From Epiperipatus broadwayi (taxonomy: Eukaryota; Onychophora; Udeonychophora; Euonychophora; Peripatidae): 64,000 nucleotides of DNA. This document shows positions 46,490-58,069 of the stretch, in pieces. The first letter of the stretch is position 1. The number at the start of each line of letters is the position of its first letter. The stretch covers positions 1,056,001-1,120,000 of the forward strand of contig JAQFVV010000180.1 in assembly GCA_028023455.1 (NCBI GenBank), in the 5' to 3' direction. Below the pieces are notes generated by a model, which saw only the letters and a list, made by a program, of their open reading frames with translations, was not told the DNA's origin and did no database searches. Made by a program: the position numbers and the translations under genes.

Positions 46490-48090
46490 TTATTCTTATA
46501 ATCCAAAATCATTAATATTTGATGAGAAACGTGATATAAATATTGCTTTCCCAATTAAAAATTTCAAATTAATAATTGTTCACTTAATCATTGCAATGGA
46601 TAGGTCCCTCCATTATTTAGACTGCATATTATTTATCTATTATATTCACAGAATCCTAACATTATAAATTGAGTATTTTATCTGTGTTGTTTAGGGATAA
46701 GAGAGGGAAATGAAATGTACAATTTTCCTTCTATTGTTTGAATGCCATTCTAAGTAAAAGGCTATGAATTTTTCTACATTTTATTATTACTATTTTAGGT
46801 ATTTGTTGATTAAAGTAAGCACTTCTTTCTGTAATCTAAATAATTATTATTATAATGTTAATAGGATACCTTAGCTTATTAGAAAGTGTATGTTTCCTAA
46901 AGCCTGCTAGGATGCCAGTCATTTGCTTTACAACACAATATCACTGTTTTATTTGATGGAATACCAGAGAAAACCCTGAGATCTAATTTTGCCTTATTTA
47001 AAAAACAGTTATTTATTTAATTGATTACTTTAGTGTTGGCATAAAAATTTATTATTTGTCATATTACTATAATAAAAGATTTACTTATTCACTCTACAAG
47101 ATGTAGAGAAAATCATATCATATCAGTGGATAATATTAAATTACATAAGAGACTGTGTTAGAAAGAAGAGTCTTTTAGGGAATATGTTTTTGAAAATGCA
47201 AATATTTATAGCTCTGAGAATGAGTTTTTGATGAAGGGAGAGATTTACTTTATTCTAAATTATTGTTTGGGGAATGATTGGAGTTTTTCTCTCTTCCCCA
47301 AACTATATGTTTTATTTATGATAGTTTGTTTTAACATTGATAATTTCTTCCTTTATCTTAACTGCATATCTCTGTAGCTAATTTTTTATATCTAACTGAC
47401 CACTGAGCTTAGCCCACATTATAATCCTTATCATCATCATTAAGAGACTCAACCTTATTTCTATTTATTTAAAAGATATCGTTATCATCAACAAACCTCA
47501 TCATTTAGGAAAATTGATATTATTCATCCCCATTCTTCCCAGTCTCGATTAGAATATATATTAATTTGAATATTATATATATATATAATATAATTTAGCT
47601 TCAACTTCCATATAAAAGGTAATCTGTTCGTCTAATAAACTAATAAAAAATGTTCATCCTAAATATTTTATCAGTAACCGATAAATATATATTAAAGTTT
47701 ACATTTATATATCCATGTATATAAAGTCAGTGAAATATCTAATATCGGTGGGAAAATGGGTATTTAGCTATTTTTATCTGGAGAGTGTCAGTTGATGTAA
47801 TATTTGATATAAATTTTATTAATGAAATTTACCTTTATGTGTATATATGAATACATTGTAATATATAATAATTATTCTACACAATAATAAATATAATTTA
47901 CATTTTTTATTACTTTATTGCAGAGAATTTTTTCTCATTTTCATTATGATGTTCTTGTGATATAAATTTTAAATTTTTTGTACCAAATTTTAAATATTTG
48001 GTAAAGCAACATAATATTAATTTTGTTTGAAAATGCACACTATATTAATTTAGTAAGAGGAAATACAATGTAAAAGATACAATATTTTAG
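46490..48090. other. AT-rich, nothing recognised
   Basis: No supported gene, repeat or RNA; the short open frames at 46307-46667 are overlapping, low-complexity and partly antisense to the hammerhead. Confidence 0.4.
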
Positions 48091-48427
48091 AATATATAAG
48101 GGATTTGAACTCAGATTTTCACACAACCCTCAACTCTTCTTGCCATCTCATATTGCTGACTCACCTGATCACACACATGTTGAAAATATAAATATTCACC
48201 AATATACGTATTTTGTGCTAAACCAGCACTAAGCAGTTGGTCCAGATTACCATCTCCACACATATATACAATCTGGATCAACTGATGAATGCTGGTTTAG
48301 CACAAAATACATTTTTGGTGACATTTACCTTTTCAACATGTATGTGATCAAGTGGGTCAGCAATATGAGATGGCATGGAGAGTTGAGGGTTGTGTGAAAG
48401 TCTGAGTTTGAATCCCTTATATATTAC
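48091..48427. repeat. Palindromic tRNA-like foldback element (family F), copy 2
   Basis: Arms 48091-48250 and 48270-48427 are near-perfect inverted repeats around a 19-nt centre. Each arm, read outward, has TGATCAAGTGGG (Ser/Leu-type A-box-like) and ends with GAGTTTGAATCCC / GAGTTCAAATCCC (B box). The structure is two tRNA-like units joined head to head. It is clearly related to 29076-29562 (shared gctggtttagca, caactgatgat, gttgtgtgaaagtct). Confidence 0.8.
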
Positions 48428-48449
48428 ATATATATATATGTGCAGGAGT

Positions 48450-50080
48450 GTGTAAGCCTGTATAGTGTATTAAGTTAAATATTTTGTAATGTGGATGACT
48501 TTAAAAAAAAATTATAATGTCATATGAATATTACATTATGTGTAATAATAAAATGTTTTAGAAAAGTTAATTTAACTTTAATTTAATATTTAAAAGTTTA
48601 TGCATGTGTGCATATATTTATTTTCTGTTTATTTTATCTATTTTGAATTTAAGAAAACATTTCAAAATTTAGTATAAAATTCTCATTTAATTTTTAAATA
48701 AAGAGTATTGTTATTATGGGTATAAATGAATAAATAAACAAGGTAAAGATGACTCTATTGGCATTTATAGTTTATGTAGGTTAACTTTATCAGAAATGTA
48801 ATAATATTTTATTTTAAATATGTCTTAAATATTATTTTGTATAACTTTTTCATAACAAAATTTTTTTCCAAAAAACTATGTGTATGTGACCATCCAGTGA
48901 AAAAAGACATCTAGAACAAATGAGTTAAATATTATTAGAGCAAATTAGGAATTTCATTATGTTGCCAAAATAATAATGACATCAATTCTGATATTAATAA
49001 AAACTTATAGATAAAAGTATGTTGAATAATCTTTACTCATTACTCACATTTACATTTTTGAAGAATTTGTATGTTTAAATTTTAGTAGGATTATTAGTAA
49101 TAAATAAAAATGCAAGGCTATAAAATCATTTACGAGTATTTGCCTCAGGGCTAAAGTGCTTTTTTGGGATTGCCTAAACAGATAGATCTAAACATTATAA
49201 AATGGTATGTACAATTTTAGTATTAATTAAATAGTTTTTTTTATTTATTTATTATTAATTAAATAGTTTTCAAAACTAAATGTCAGAACAAAATGCTTAT
49301 AATGCTTTATTCTCAGAATGAAATTATTGCAAGGAAAATTTAATTCATTTAGGTAAACAATTTATTATGTTTATAAGAACATTGGAATAATTGAATCATC
49401 CCAGGAATTCTAAAAAAATTAAATATGCAGAAAAAATTATTTTTTTGAAAACTGCATCATTTTAAATCTGCATAAATTAAAAACATTTCTGGAATTGTCT
49501 TCATAGAAAAAGTACTTAGTTGTTATTTAATTTTTACTTCTATATGAACATTATTATTAATAATAAAGATACAAAATCATCATAATACATTATTGTCAAA
49601 TATATAGATGTTAACAGAAAAGCAACCTTGGATACACATATTTTATCATTTAAAATTTATTGTTAAATATAATAATATTTAGTAATTATTTGTAGGCTTG
49701 TTTATAATTAAAGTAAGATTGTTTTTATCAACTATTTATTTAACATTAATATTTTTGGGATATTACATGTATTACTTATGATTTATTGATTGTGGAATGG
49801 TTTCCTATCTTATGGGACTAAATTCTTTGATTTTATATTGCCTCATCATGCAGTGAAAAAAAATTCCTGATGATTGATGGTGTTGCCAATAAAGGTATTA
49901 TGCTTATGTCACATTTTGTAGAAATAACTATAAAAATATTGAGGTCTATAATGGGACCAATGTTATATATGTGTGTTAAATGCAATAAGTGTACCTAGTA
50001 TAAGCAGATTATGAATAATGCAAACTTTGTTTGAAAGATTTACATTAGAGTATAGACTGATGAAGTTGTATTATATATAT
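48450..50080. other. AT-rich, nothing recognised
   Basis: No supported gene or repeat. Confidence 0.45.
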
Positions 50081-50082
50081 AT

Positions 50083-52127
50083 TGTAATGATATATAAATA
50101 TGTCGTTACATTAATTTAAAATAAAAACTTAAAAGTTTGCAAATAAAAGTAAAAAACTAAACGCTAAAATTAAAATGTTTGTTAAATGTATATACATTTG
50201 CAGAGAGGCCAAACTTTAAAAATATTTTTTTTTTAAAAAAACAAGTATTTGAACGTACTTATTTATAAAAAAGTACAAGATTTAAAAATAAAAACAGGTA
50301 TTAATTAATGTAATCTGTAAATGGAAATGATTTTTTATGAATTATCGAAAACCAAAGTGGCCCTTGGACTCTTCTATAATTAAAATGATCTGATGAAAGA
50401 TAGATAAGAAAATAAAGAGAAATTAGCTTGACCAATGGAAGCACTAAGCCTTGGCTTGGACCTTAACGAAAGTGATGGATTAGTGACGTTTTGTTGATTG
50501 AATCCGTGTGGATAATATAAAAAGGGAAATACAGTTTTAGGAGTTCCAGCATTTTGTGTTTGAGAGATGTGGTAGGACGAACATACCACACTCTCTATTT
50601 AAAAAAAAAATGAAAAGACAGTAATACCTTGAACCAGCTATTGCCATCTCCAAAAGATTATCTTCCAATGGAGACATCGTGGAAATTAAAAGCAGAAACC
50701 TGGACTCTTCTATCGTGAGCTATGAACTTTACAAATTAACAACAACAACAACAACAAAAAAAGTAATTAAGAACTTTGGTCATTGTTTTTTTTTAAAGAT
50801 TCAGCTAATTTAAATTTTAAAATGAACTCTTATTTGATTTTCAAATTAATAATTGATTGTTTAAATTTATATAGTTAAGTTTTGCTAAAATCATTTCCAT
50901 TTTATTATTTTTATTTGTAGTAATATTTATTGAAGAAATTATTAAATGCATTACATTTAAGTTGGGTATAGACGTTGCATAGATTCGTTAGTGGTTGATT
51001 ACGTTGTGGTTTTCACAGTCGATTAGAATATATAAGTCAACGATGTCACTGCGGTGTCTTATGATGAACACCAAAGGGTCTCCTGTATTCCCTCAGCAAT
51101 TGACGTTATCGATTGACTTTGTATTTTGATCGGTTGTGTTTAATTTGGAATGTTTTTGACCGTGGAATCTATGCAGCCGATCTATACTCGACATTATAAA
51201 ACAAATTGTATAAAAATAATCTGTGCGAATGTATTTAAATGTTAAATTTAAGTCGGGCTTGAATGGCTATATAGTTTTGTAACGTTATATTAAGGGAGGT
51301 AATCTTAGGTTATTCATTTCGTAGTTGAATTGGTTCAATGGATTGGATATATTTGTGTAATTGTAGATGTAGTATGAGATCTGCTATGGGCAGGATTATA
51401 TATATATGCCACACACCTTCTGTTTGCCTATAGATGGGTTTGTAAGATGGCAAAGGACCGCAGTCCATTCCTATGGAGTTTTATGTTTATTGTTCTACTC
51501 GCCAACAGATGTAGCATTCCTGGTTGGTAGAGAGACAATTTTTTCTCTAATTCTACTTGCTGTTCAGATGTACATTCCTGACAGTATAGTATTTTGTGTT
51601 GTTATATTTTCATGCTACATTGAATACATAAATGTATCAGATGGATTGGTGCCGGTTTGATTGCGAAATTTGTTGCCTAAGGTTAAATGAGGGAAGAATA
51701 TTTTCTTTTCAAATGCAGATCTATGTAGTCTAGTTCATACTCGACTCACTAAATAAATATTAAACTCATGGTTGTAATTTACTTAAATGTAAAACTAAAG
51801 ATTAATAGAAAAATCTAAAATGTTGAATTTATTCCTCAAAATTTAAATGTTATTTTATATGTGCATAAATAAATATTTTTATGTGTTAATTTCTGGCAGT
51901 GGCTTTTATTCTTTTAAATTTAAGATATAAAATTTATATTTTATTATCTCTGCTACTCACTGAGCTAGTGACAATGGGATAATGACCAAAATATAAAATA
52001 AAGTGGAATCTTAACAGCGCATATCTGCCTACTGTATAAATTTTTCTAGGTTCGAATGCCTAGATGGCACCCTGGTAGTCGCAGATATGTAGATTGCTGT
52101 CTCCACTATTGTTTTGGATCATTATAA
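50083..52127 (+). mobile_element. Long terminal repeat, copy 1 (5' LTR candidate)
   Basis: Begins TGTAATGATATATAAATATG, itself part of a small hairpin (TGTAATGA/TCGTTACA), and ends directly before a primer-binding-site-like sequence at 52129. It is about 2.04 kb. A 95%-like copy starts at 52830 and a complete inverted copy spans 54647-56686, whose inner end coincides with the base before the PBS here. That coincidence is the main evidence that this is an LTR. Near 3' it holds a B-box-like GGTTCGAATGCC (about 52051-52062) and a tRNA-like stretch. Short conserved open frames exist but overlap on both strands. Confidence 0.65.
51406..51660 (+). other. 84-codon open frame conserved in LTR copies
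   Basis: MPHTFCLPIDGFVRWQRTAV begins a frame also open in the inverted copy (55367-55113) and open with frame changes in copy 2 (54142-54405). Its C-terminal half is strongly hydrophobic (SIVFCVVIFSCYIEYI), suggesting a membrane segment if translated. The DNA copies are so similar that conservation of the frame alone is weak evidence. I recognise no protein family. Confidence 0.3.
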
Positions 52128-52128
52128 T

Positions 52129-52146
52129 TGGTGCCCAACATGGGGT
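52129..52146 (+). promoter_or_regulatory. Primer binding site for tRNA-Lys
   Basis: TGGTGCCCAACATGGGGT differs from the complement of a metazoan tRNA-Lys(CUU) 3' end (TGGCGCCCAACGTGGGGC) only at three positions, and each change is the kind produced by CpG deamination or C-to-T decay. The spacing of 1-2 nt from the LTR end is right for an LTR retrotransposon. Confidence 0.7.
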
Positions 52147-52829
52147 CTTACCTCAGAGATTGACCCTGAGAAGCGGAATTGATGATGATGAAATTTTCTA
52201 TCTTTAATAAATCACGAGTGCCCTAAGAATTTTAAAAGTGAATCATGCAAATAACATTTGTTGTTTTTTCTGAAATAAGTATATTTTTGTACTAACGTAA
52301 AGTTATAGCCAGATGTTTAATAAACAACTAGTACTTTTGAAAATAAATCATGCCCGTAATATTTTTTCTGAAATTAGTATAAATATATTTGTTGTATTGA
52401 CGTGGAGTTGCAGTTTGAAGTTTTGTTTAAAAAGTGCTGTCAGTAAGAAAAATTGCGCATATCTAGAGATAAATTCGAGGAATAGAAACTAATAAATAAA
52501 ATGTAATAATAAATCTAAATCATTTTTTTTTTAAAAAAAAAGTCTTGTTAAATTAAAATCTAATCGTTCAACTTGCCTAAGTAATAGTTAAAGGTAGGAG
52601 AAATGAAACTTGGAAGGGAGGGGGCAGAAATTTAGCTGGTAATAAGGAATCAACAGTCAACATTTTTTTAATCATTATATTTGTGTGTAATTACTGTTTT
52701 GTCTTTTTAAAAAAAAGTTTTGTCCTTTTGAAATTTTCATATATAATCAATTTGTGTAACGAAATTACTAACACTAAGTAAAGTCTTTTTTTTTAAATGT
52801 TTTTTGTTTTTTGAGGAAGTTTATTAAAA
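52147..52829 (+). mobile_element. Short internal region of a non-autonomous LTR element
   Basis: Only about 680 bp separate the PBS from LTR copy 2. There is no Gag or Pol reading frame. A purine-rich ggaagggagggggcagaaa (about 52612-52630) could be a polypurine tract but lies 200 bp before the next LTR. This gives an element with very long LTRs and a tiny non-coding interior, LARD/TRIM-like in architecture. Confidence 0.5.
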
Positions 52830-54630
52830 TGTAATGATATATAAATATGTCGTTACATTAATTTAAAATAAAAACTTAAAAGTTCACAAATAAAAGGAAA
52901 AAACTAAACGCTAAAATTAAAATGTTTGTTAAACGTATATACATTCGCACAGAGGCCAAACTTTAAAAATATTTTTTTTAAAAAAACAAATAAGTATTTG
53001 AACGTACTTTTTTATAAAAAAGTACAAGATTTAAAAATAAAAACAGGTATTAATTAATGTAATGTGTAAATGGAAATGATTGTTTATGAATTATCGAAAA
53101 CCAAACTGGCCCTTGGGCTCTTGTATAATTAAAATGATCTGATGAAAGGTAGATAAGAAAATAAAGAGAAATTAGCTTGACCAATGGAAGCACTAAGCCT
53201 TGGCTCGGACCCTAACAAAAGTGATGGATTAGTGACATTTTGTTGATTGAAACCATGTGGATAATATAAAAAGGGAAATACAGTTTTTTCTAGGAGTTCC
53301 AGTGTTTTGTGTTTGAGAGATGTGGTAGGACACACATACCACACTCTCTATTTAAAAAAAAATGAAAAGACTATGATACCTTGAACCAGCTATTGCCATC
53401 TCTAGAACATTATCTTCCAATGGAGGCGTCACGGGAATTAAAAGCTGAAACCTGGATTCTTCTACCGTGAGCTATGAACTTTACAAATTAACAACAACAA
53501 CAAAAAAGTATTTAAGAACTTTCGTCATTGTTTTTTTTAAAGATTCAGCTAATTTAAATTTTAAAATGAACTCTTATTTGATTTTCAAATTAATAATTGA
53601 TTGTTTAAATTTATATAGTTAAGTTTTGCTAAAATCATTTCCATTTTATTATTTTTATTTAGAGTAATATTTATTGTAGAAATTATTAAATGCATTACAT
53701 TTAAGTTGGGTATAGACCTTGCATAGATTCGTTAGCGGTTGATTATGTTGTGGTTTTCACAGTCGATTAGAATATATAAGTCAACGATGTCACTGCAGTG
53801 TCTTATGATGAACACCAAAGAGTCTCCTGTATTCCCTCAGCAATTGACGTTATCGATTGACTTTGTATTTTGATCGGTTGTGTTTAATTTGGAATATTTT
53901 TGACCGTGGAATCTGTACAGCCGATCTATACTCAACATTTTAAAACAAATTTTATATAATTTATCTGTGCAAACGTATCTAAATGTTAAATTTAAGTCGG
54001 GCTTGAAAGGCTATATAGTTTTGTAAAGTTATATTAAGGCAGGGTAATCTTAGGTTATTCGTTTCGTAGTTGAATTGGCTCAATGGATTGGATATATTTG
54101 TGTAATTAGTAGATGTAGTATGAGATCTGCTATGTGCAGGATTGTTTATATATGCCACACAGCTTCTGTTTGCCTATAGATGGGTTTGTAAGACGGCAAA
54201 GGACTGCGATCCATTCCTATGGAGTTTTATGTTTATTGTTTTACTCGCCAACAGATGTGAAATTTTTGTTGGTGGAGAGACAATGTCTTCTCTAATTCTA
54301 CTTACTGATCAGATGTACATTCCTGACAGTATAGTATTTTGTGTTGTCGTATTTTCATGCTACATTGAATACATAAATGTATCAGATGGATTGGCGCCGG
54401 TTTGATTGCAAATTTTTGGCCTAAGGTTAAATAAGGGATAGAATATTTTCTTTTCAAATGCAGGTCTATGTAGTCTATTCATACTTGACTATCTAAATAA
54501 AATATTAAACTCATTGAAACTTAGTTAAATGTAAAATTAAAAGTTAATATAAAAATCTAAAATGTTAAACTTATTCCTCAAATTAGAATGATTTTATATG
54601 TGCGTAAATAAATATTTTTATGTGTTAAAA
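52830..54630 (+). mobile_element. Long terminal repeat, copy 2 (3'-truncated)
   Basis: Aligns with 50083-51880 but stops at tatgtgttaa, after which an A-rich aaaaaacaaaaacaaac leads straight into the inverted copy 3. It lacks the last ~250 bp, including the tRNA-like part and LTR end. Truncation at an A-rich junction opposite an inverted copy suggests rearrangement rather than normal retrotransposition. Confidence 0.75.
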
Positions 54631-54646
54631 AAAACAAAAACAAACA

Positions 54647-56686
54647 ATTATAACGATCCAAAACAATAGTGGAGACAGCAATCTACATATCTGCAACTAC
54701 CAGGGCGCCATCTAGGCATTTGAACCTAGAAAAATTTATACAGTAGGCAGATATGCGCTGTTAAGATTCCACTTTATTTTATATTTTGGTCATTAGCCCA
54801 TTGTCACTAGCTCAGTGAGTAGCAGAGATAATAAATATAAATTTTATATCTTAAATTTAAAAGAATAAAAGTCACTGCCAGAAATTAACACATAAAAATA
54901 TTTATTTACGCACATATAAAATAACATTTAAATTTTGAGGAATAAATTCAACATTTTAGATTTTTTTATTAATCTTTAGTTTTACATTTAAGTAAATTAC
55001 AACCATGAGTTTAATATTTATTTAGTGAGTCAAGTATGAATAGACTACATAGATCTGCATTTGAAAAGAAAATATTCTTCCCTCATTTAACCTTAGGCAA
55101 CAAATTTCGCAATCAAACCGGCGCCAATCCATCTGATACATTTATGTATTCAATGTAGCATGAAAATATAACAACACAAAATACTATACTGTCAGGAATG
55201 TACATCTGAACAGAAAGTAGAATTAGAGAAAAAATTGTCTCTCTACCAACCAGGAATGCTACATCTGTTGGCGAGTAGAACAATAAACATAAAACTCCAT
55301 AGGAATGGACTGCGGTCCTTTGCCATCTTACAAACCCATCCATAGGCAAACAGAAGGTGTGTGGCATATATATATAATCATGCCTGTAGCGGATCTCATA
55401 CTACATCTACAATTACACAAATATATCCAATCCATTGAACCAATTCAACTATGAAATGAATAACCTAAGATTACCCTCCCTTAATATAACTTTACAAAAC
55501 TATATAGCCATTCACGCCTGACTTTAATTTAACATTTAAATACGTTCGCACAGATTATTTTTATACAATTTGTTTTATAATGTCGAGTATAGATCGGCTG
55601 CATAGATTCCATGGTCAAAAACATTCCAAATTAACCACAACCGATCAAAATACAAAGTCAATCGATAACGTCAATTGCTGAGGGAATACAGGAGACCCTT
55701 TGGTGTTCATCATAAGACACCGCAGTGACATCATTGATTTATATATTCTAATCAACTGTGAAAAACACAACATAATCAATTACTAACGAATCTATGCAAT
55801 GTCTATACCCAACTTAAATGTAATGCATTTAATAATTTCTACAATAAATATTACTACAAATAAAAATAATAAAATGGAAATGATTTTAGAAAAACATACC
55901 TATATAAATTTAAACAATCAATTATTAATTTGAAAATCAAATAAGAGTTCATTTTAAAATTTAAATTAGCTGAATCTTTAAAAAAAACAATGACGAAAGT
56001 TCTTAATTACCTTTTTTTTGTTGTTGTTAATTTGTAAAGTTCATAGCTCATGGTAGAAGAGTCCAGGTTTCTGCTTTTAATTCCCGAGATGCCTCCATTG
56101 GAAGATAATGTTCTGGAGAGCAATAGCTGGTTCAAGGTATCACAGTCTTTTCATTTTTTTTTTAAATAGAGAGTGTGATGTGTGCATCCTACCACATCTC
56201 TCAAACACAAAACGCTGGAACTCCTAGAAAAAACTGTATTTCCCTTTTTATATTATCCACACGGATTCAATCAACAAAACATCACTAATCCATCACTTTC
56301 ATTAGGGTCCGAGCCAAGGCTTAGTGCTTCCATTGGTCAAGCTACTTTCTCTTTATTTTCTTATCTATCTTTCATCAGATCATTTTAATTATACAAGAGC
56401 CCAAGGGCCAGTTTGGTTTTCGATAATTCATAAACAATCATTTCCATTTACAGATTACATTAATTAATACCTGTTTTTATTTTTAAATCTTGTACTTTTT
56501 TATAAAAAAGTACGTTCAAATACTTATTTGTTTTTTTAAAAAAAATATTTTTAAAGTTTGGCCTCTGTGCAAATGTATATACGTTTAACAAACATTTTAA
56601 TTTTAGCGTTTAGTTTTTACTTTTATTTGCGAACTTTTAAGTTTTTATTTTAAATTAATGTAACGACATATTTATATATTGTTACA
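54647..56686 (-). mobile_element. Long terminal repeat, copy 3 (inverted, full length)
   Basis: Reverse complement of copy 1 from its first TG (56686 here) to its last bases before the PBS (54647 here). No PBS follows at 54647 and no target-site duplication is visible, so it is an inverted solo-LTR-like copy back to back with truncated copy 2. Copies 2 and 3 form an inverted repeat with about 1.8-kb arms. Confidence 0.75.
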
Positions 56687-56696
56687 ATATATATAT

Positions 56697-57185
56697 ATAT
56701 ATTAGTAAAAATCAGTCACATGTCACATGATCTATATAGCTTGCATTACCAAATATGTAATATATAAAGAGCCTGCTAAAAGCTCTAAACAAGCTTATTT
56801 ATTTTAGTTTTTTTTATATGATAAATGCTGCAAGAGAAAGTACCTAAAACATTTATCTATGATTGTCCCCATCCCCAGATTGGTTTTGAGCTATGGCTCT
56901 CTTCAGTGAGGAGCTAGGACATTAGATTCAAAATACTAACTCAAGTCAAGCATTTATCTAATTTTTAAATATTAAGAAAAAGATGTAAATCTTCAGACAT
57001 CTACATTTCTTCAAATTTAGCTCTTTAACTAAAGAAACTATATGTGCCTGAACTAAATTCAAGGATCTCCATATATTAGTAGGCATAGCAATCATAGATA
57101 AAGGCTTTAAGCTCTTTGTATATTACATTTTGATAATGCAAGCTATATAGGTCATGTGACATGTTACTGATTTTTACTAATAGTA
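56697..57185. mobile_element. PLE terminal repeat family G, inverted pair
   Basis: 56702-56800 and 57105-57182 are inverted repeats (shared cacatgtcacatga and tatatagcttgcat). They flank a minus-strand copy of the hammerhead region found at 40.6 kb. It thus repeats the terminal-repeat-foldback theme. Confidence 0.7.
56863..56925 (-). ncRNA. Inactivated hammerhead, PLE family G
   Basis: On minus, GTCC...CTCA, CTGAAGA, GAGC-CATA-GCTC (stem II), AAAAC, CAATC, TGGGG, then GGGGACA. Everything matches the 40.6-kb ribozyme except that GAAA has become AAAA (loss of invariant G12, a CG-to-CA change) and stem III/the GTC triplet reads ATC. Predicted non-catalytic. Confidence 0.65.
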
Positions 57186-57189
57186 TAAT

Positions 57190-58065
57190 TATGCTATTAG
57201 GGCTTTGGCTCTATTAAATTCTATATTTCCAAAACTTTTAGAGCAGTTCTACAAAAAGTATTTAGTGGATTAAAATGAGAAGGTAAGGACTTAAAAAGAA
57301 ATGGAGATTATTAAAGGCATCCACAGTTTACTGATTATTTGGTTATTTTTGCAAATAATGTTTTAGAACTTTAGGAAATGCTGCAGATGATAGTAAAAAG
57401 TAGGAATAAAGATAAATGGTAATGGATTTTTTCAAAAGCTGAAAATAAATAAAGATTCATAATATTTAATTAGAAAAAGTTAAACAATTCCAAATAACTT
57501 ATTTTAATATAAAAGAAATGTAAAACATAATGGATAAAATTAGTCATAGAATTAAACTTGCATAGAGTGTTTCTGATAAAAATTACTTAATATATCTAAA
57601 TGAAATATGTGTATGAAAAGAAATGTTTTTGATAAATGCATTTTACTACATTTTATTTATAGATTTGAAACTTTTATTCTTAATAGAAGTGAAATGTAGA
57701 GATTTCAGATTACTCAAGAAAGAATTAAAAAATATGTATTAGGAATAACAATAAGAGATTGAAAATTAAATGTACGGATGAGAAAACAAACAGGTATTAC
57801 ATCATTAAAAAAATTAAAGGATTGAAATGAAGCTTGGCTCAGAATGATGGAAAATGGAAATCTTAAATTTTATTCCAGTCGATAGCAACAGAACTAGAAA
57901 AAAAAAACATGTGAAATGGATTAATGAAATAAAGAATTTTGATGGTGTGATGCTGAAAAATGCGATTAAAGATTGAAAAATCTGGATTAAACTTAGAAAG
58001 GCCTTTATTATGCAATTGATTAATAATAGTTGAAAATAATGATTATGATGTAATTTGAATCAATG
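57190..58065 (+). pseudogene. RTE-type LINE reverse transcriptase C-terminal half (relic)
   Basis: A plus frame reads FRAVLQKVFSGLK, FTDYLVIFANNVLEL (decayed FADD box with its flanks; about 57336-57380), EMLQM and a FSKAENK block. The C-terminal part includes ISDYSRKN, CIRNNNKRLK, a tail WINEIKNFDG near 57920 and IWIKLRKAFI near 57982. These follow the order of RTE-like RT ends. Stops are frequent and the catalytic D-D is changed to T-D. Confidence 0.75.
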
Positions 58066-58069
58066 AAAA

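Noticed and set aside
50390-50430. CTGATGA followed 20-odd bases later by GAAA in the LTR, hammerhead-like
   Set aside because: The intervening sequence is purine-rich and cannot form stem II, and no stem I partner exists; the same holds in all three LTR copies.
50380-50589. 69-codon minus frame repeated in all LTR copies (also 53129-53344 and 56182-56388)
   Set aside because: Conserved only because the LTR DNA is conserved; no motif, no start context, and it ends in unrelated sequence.
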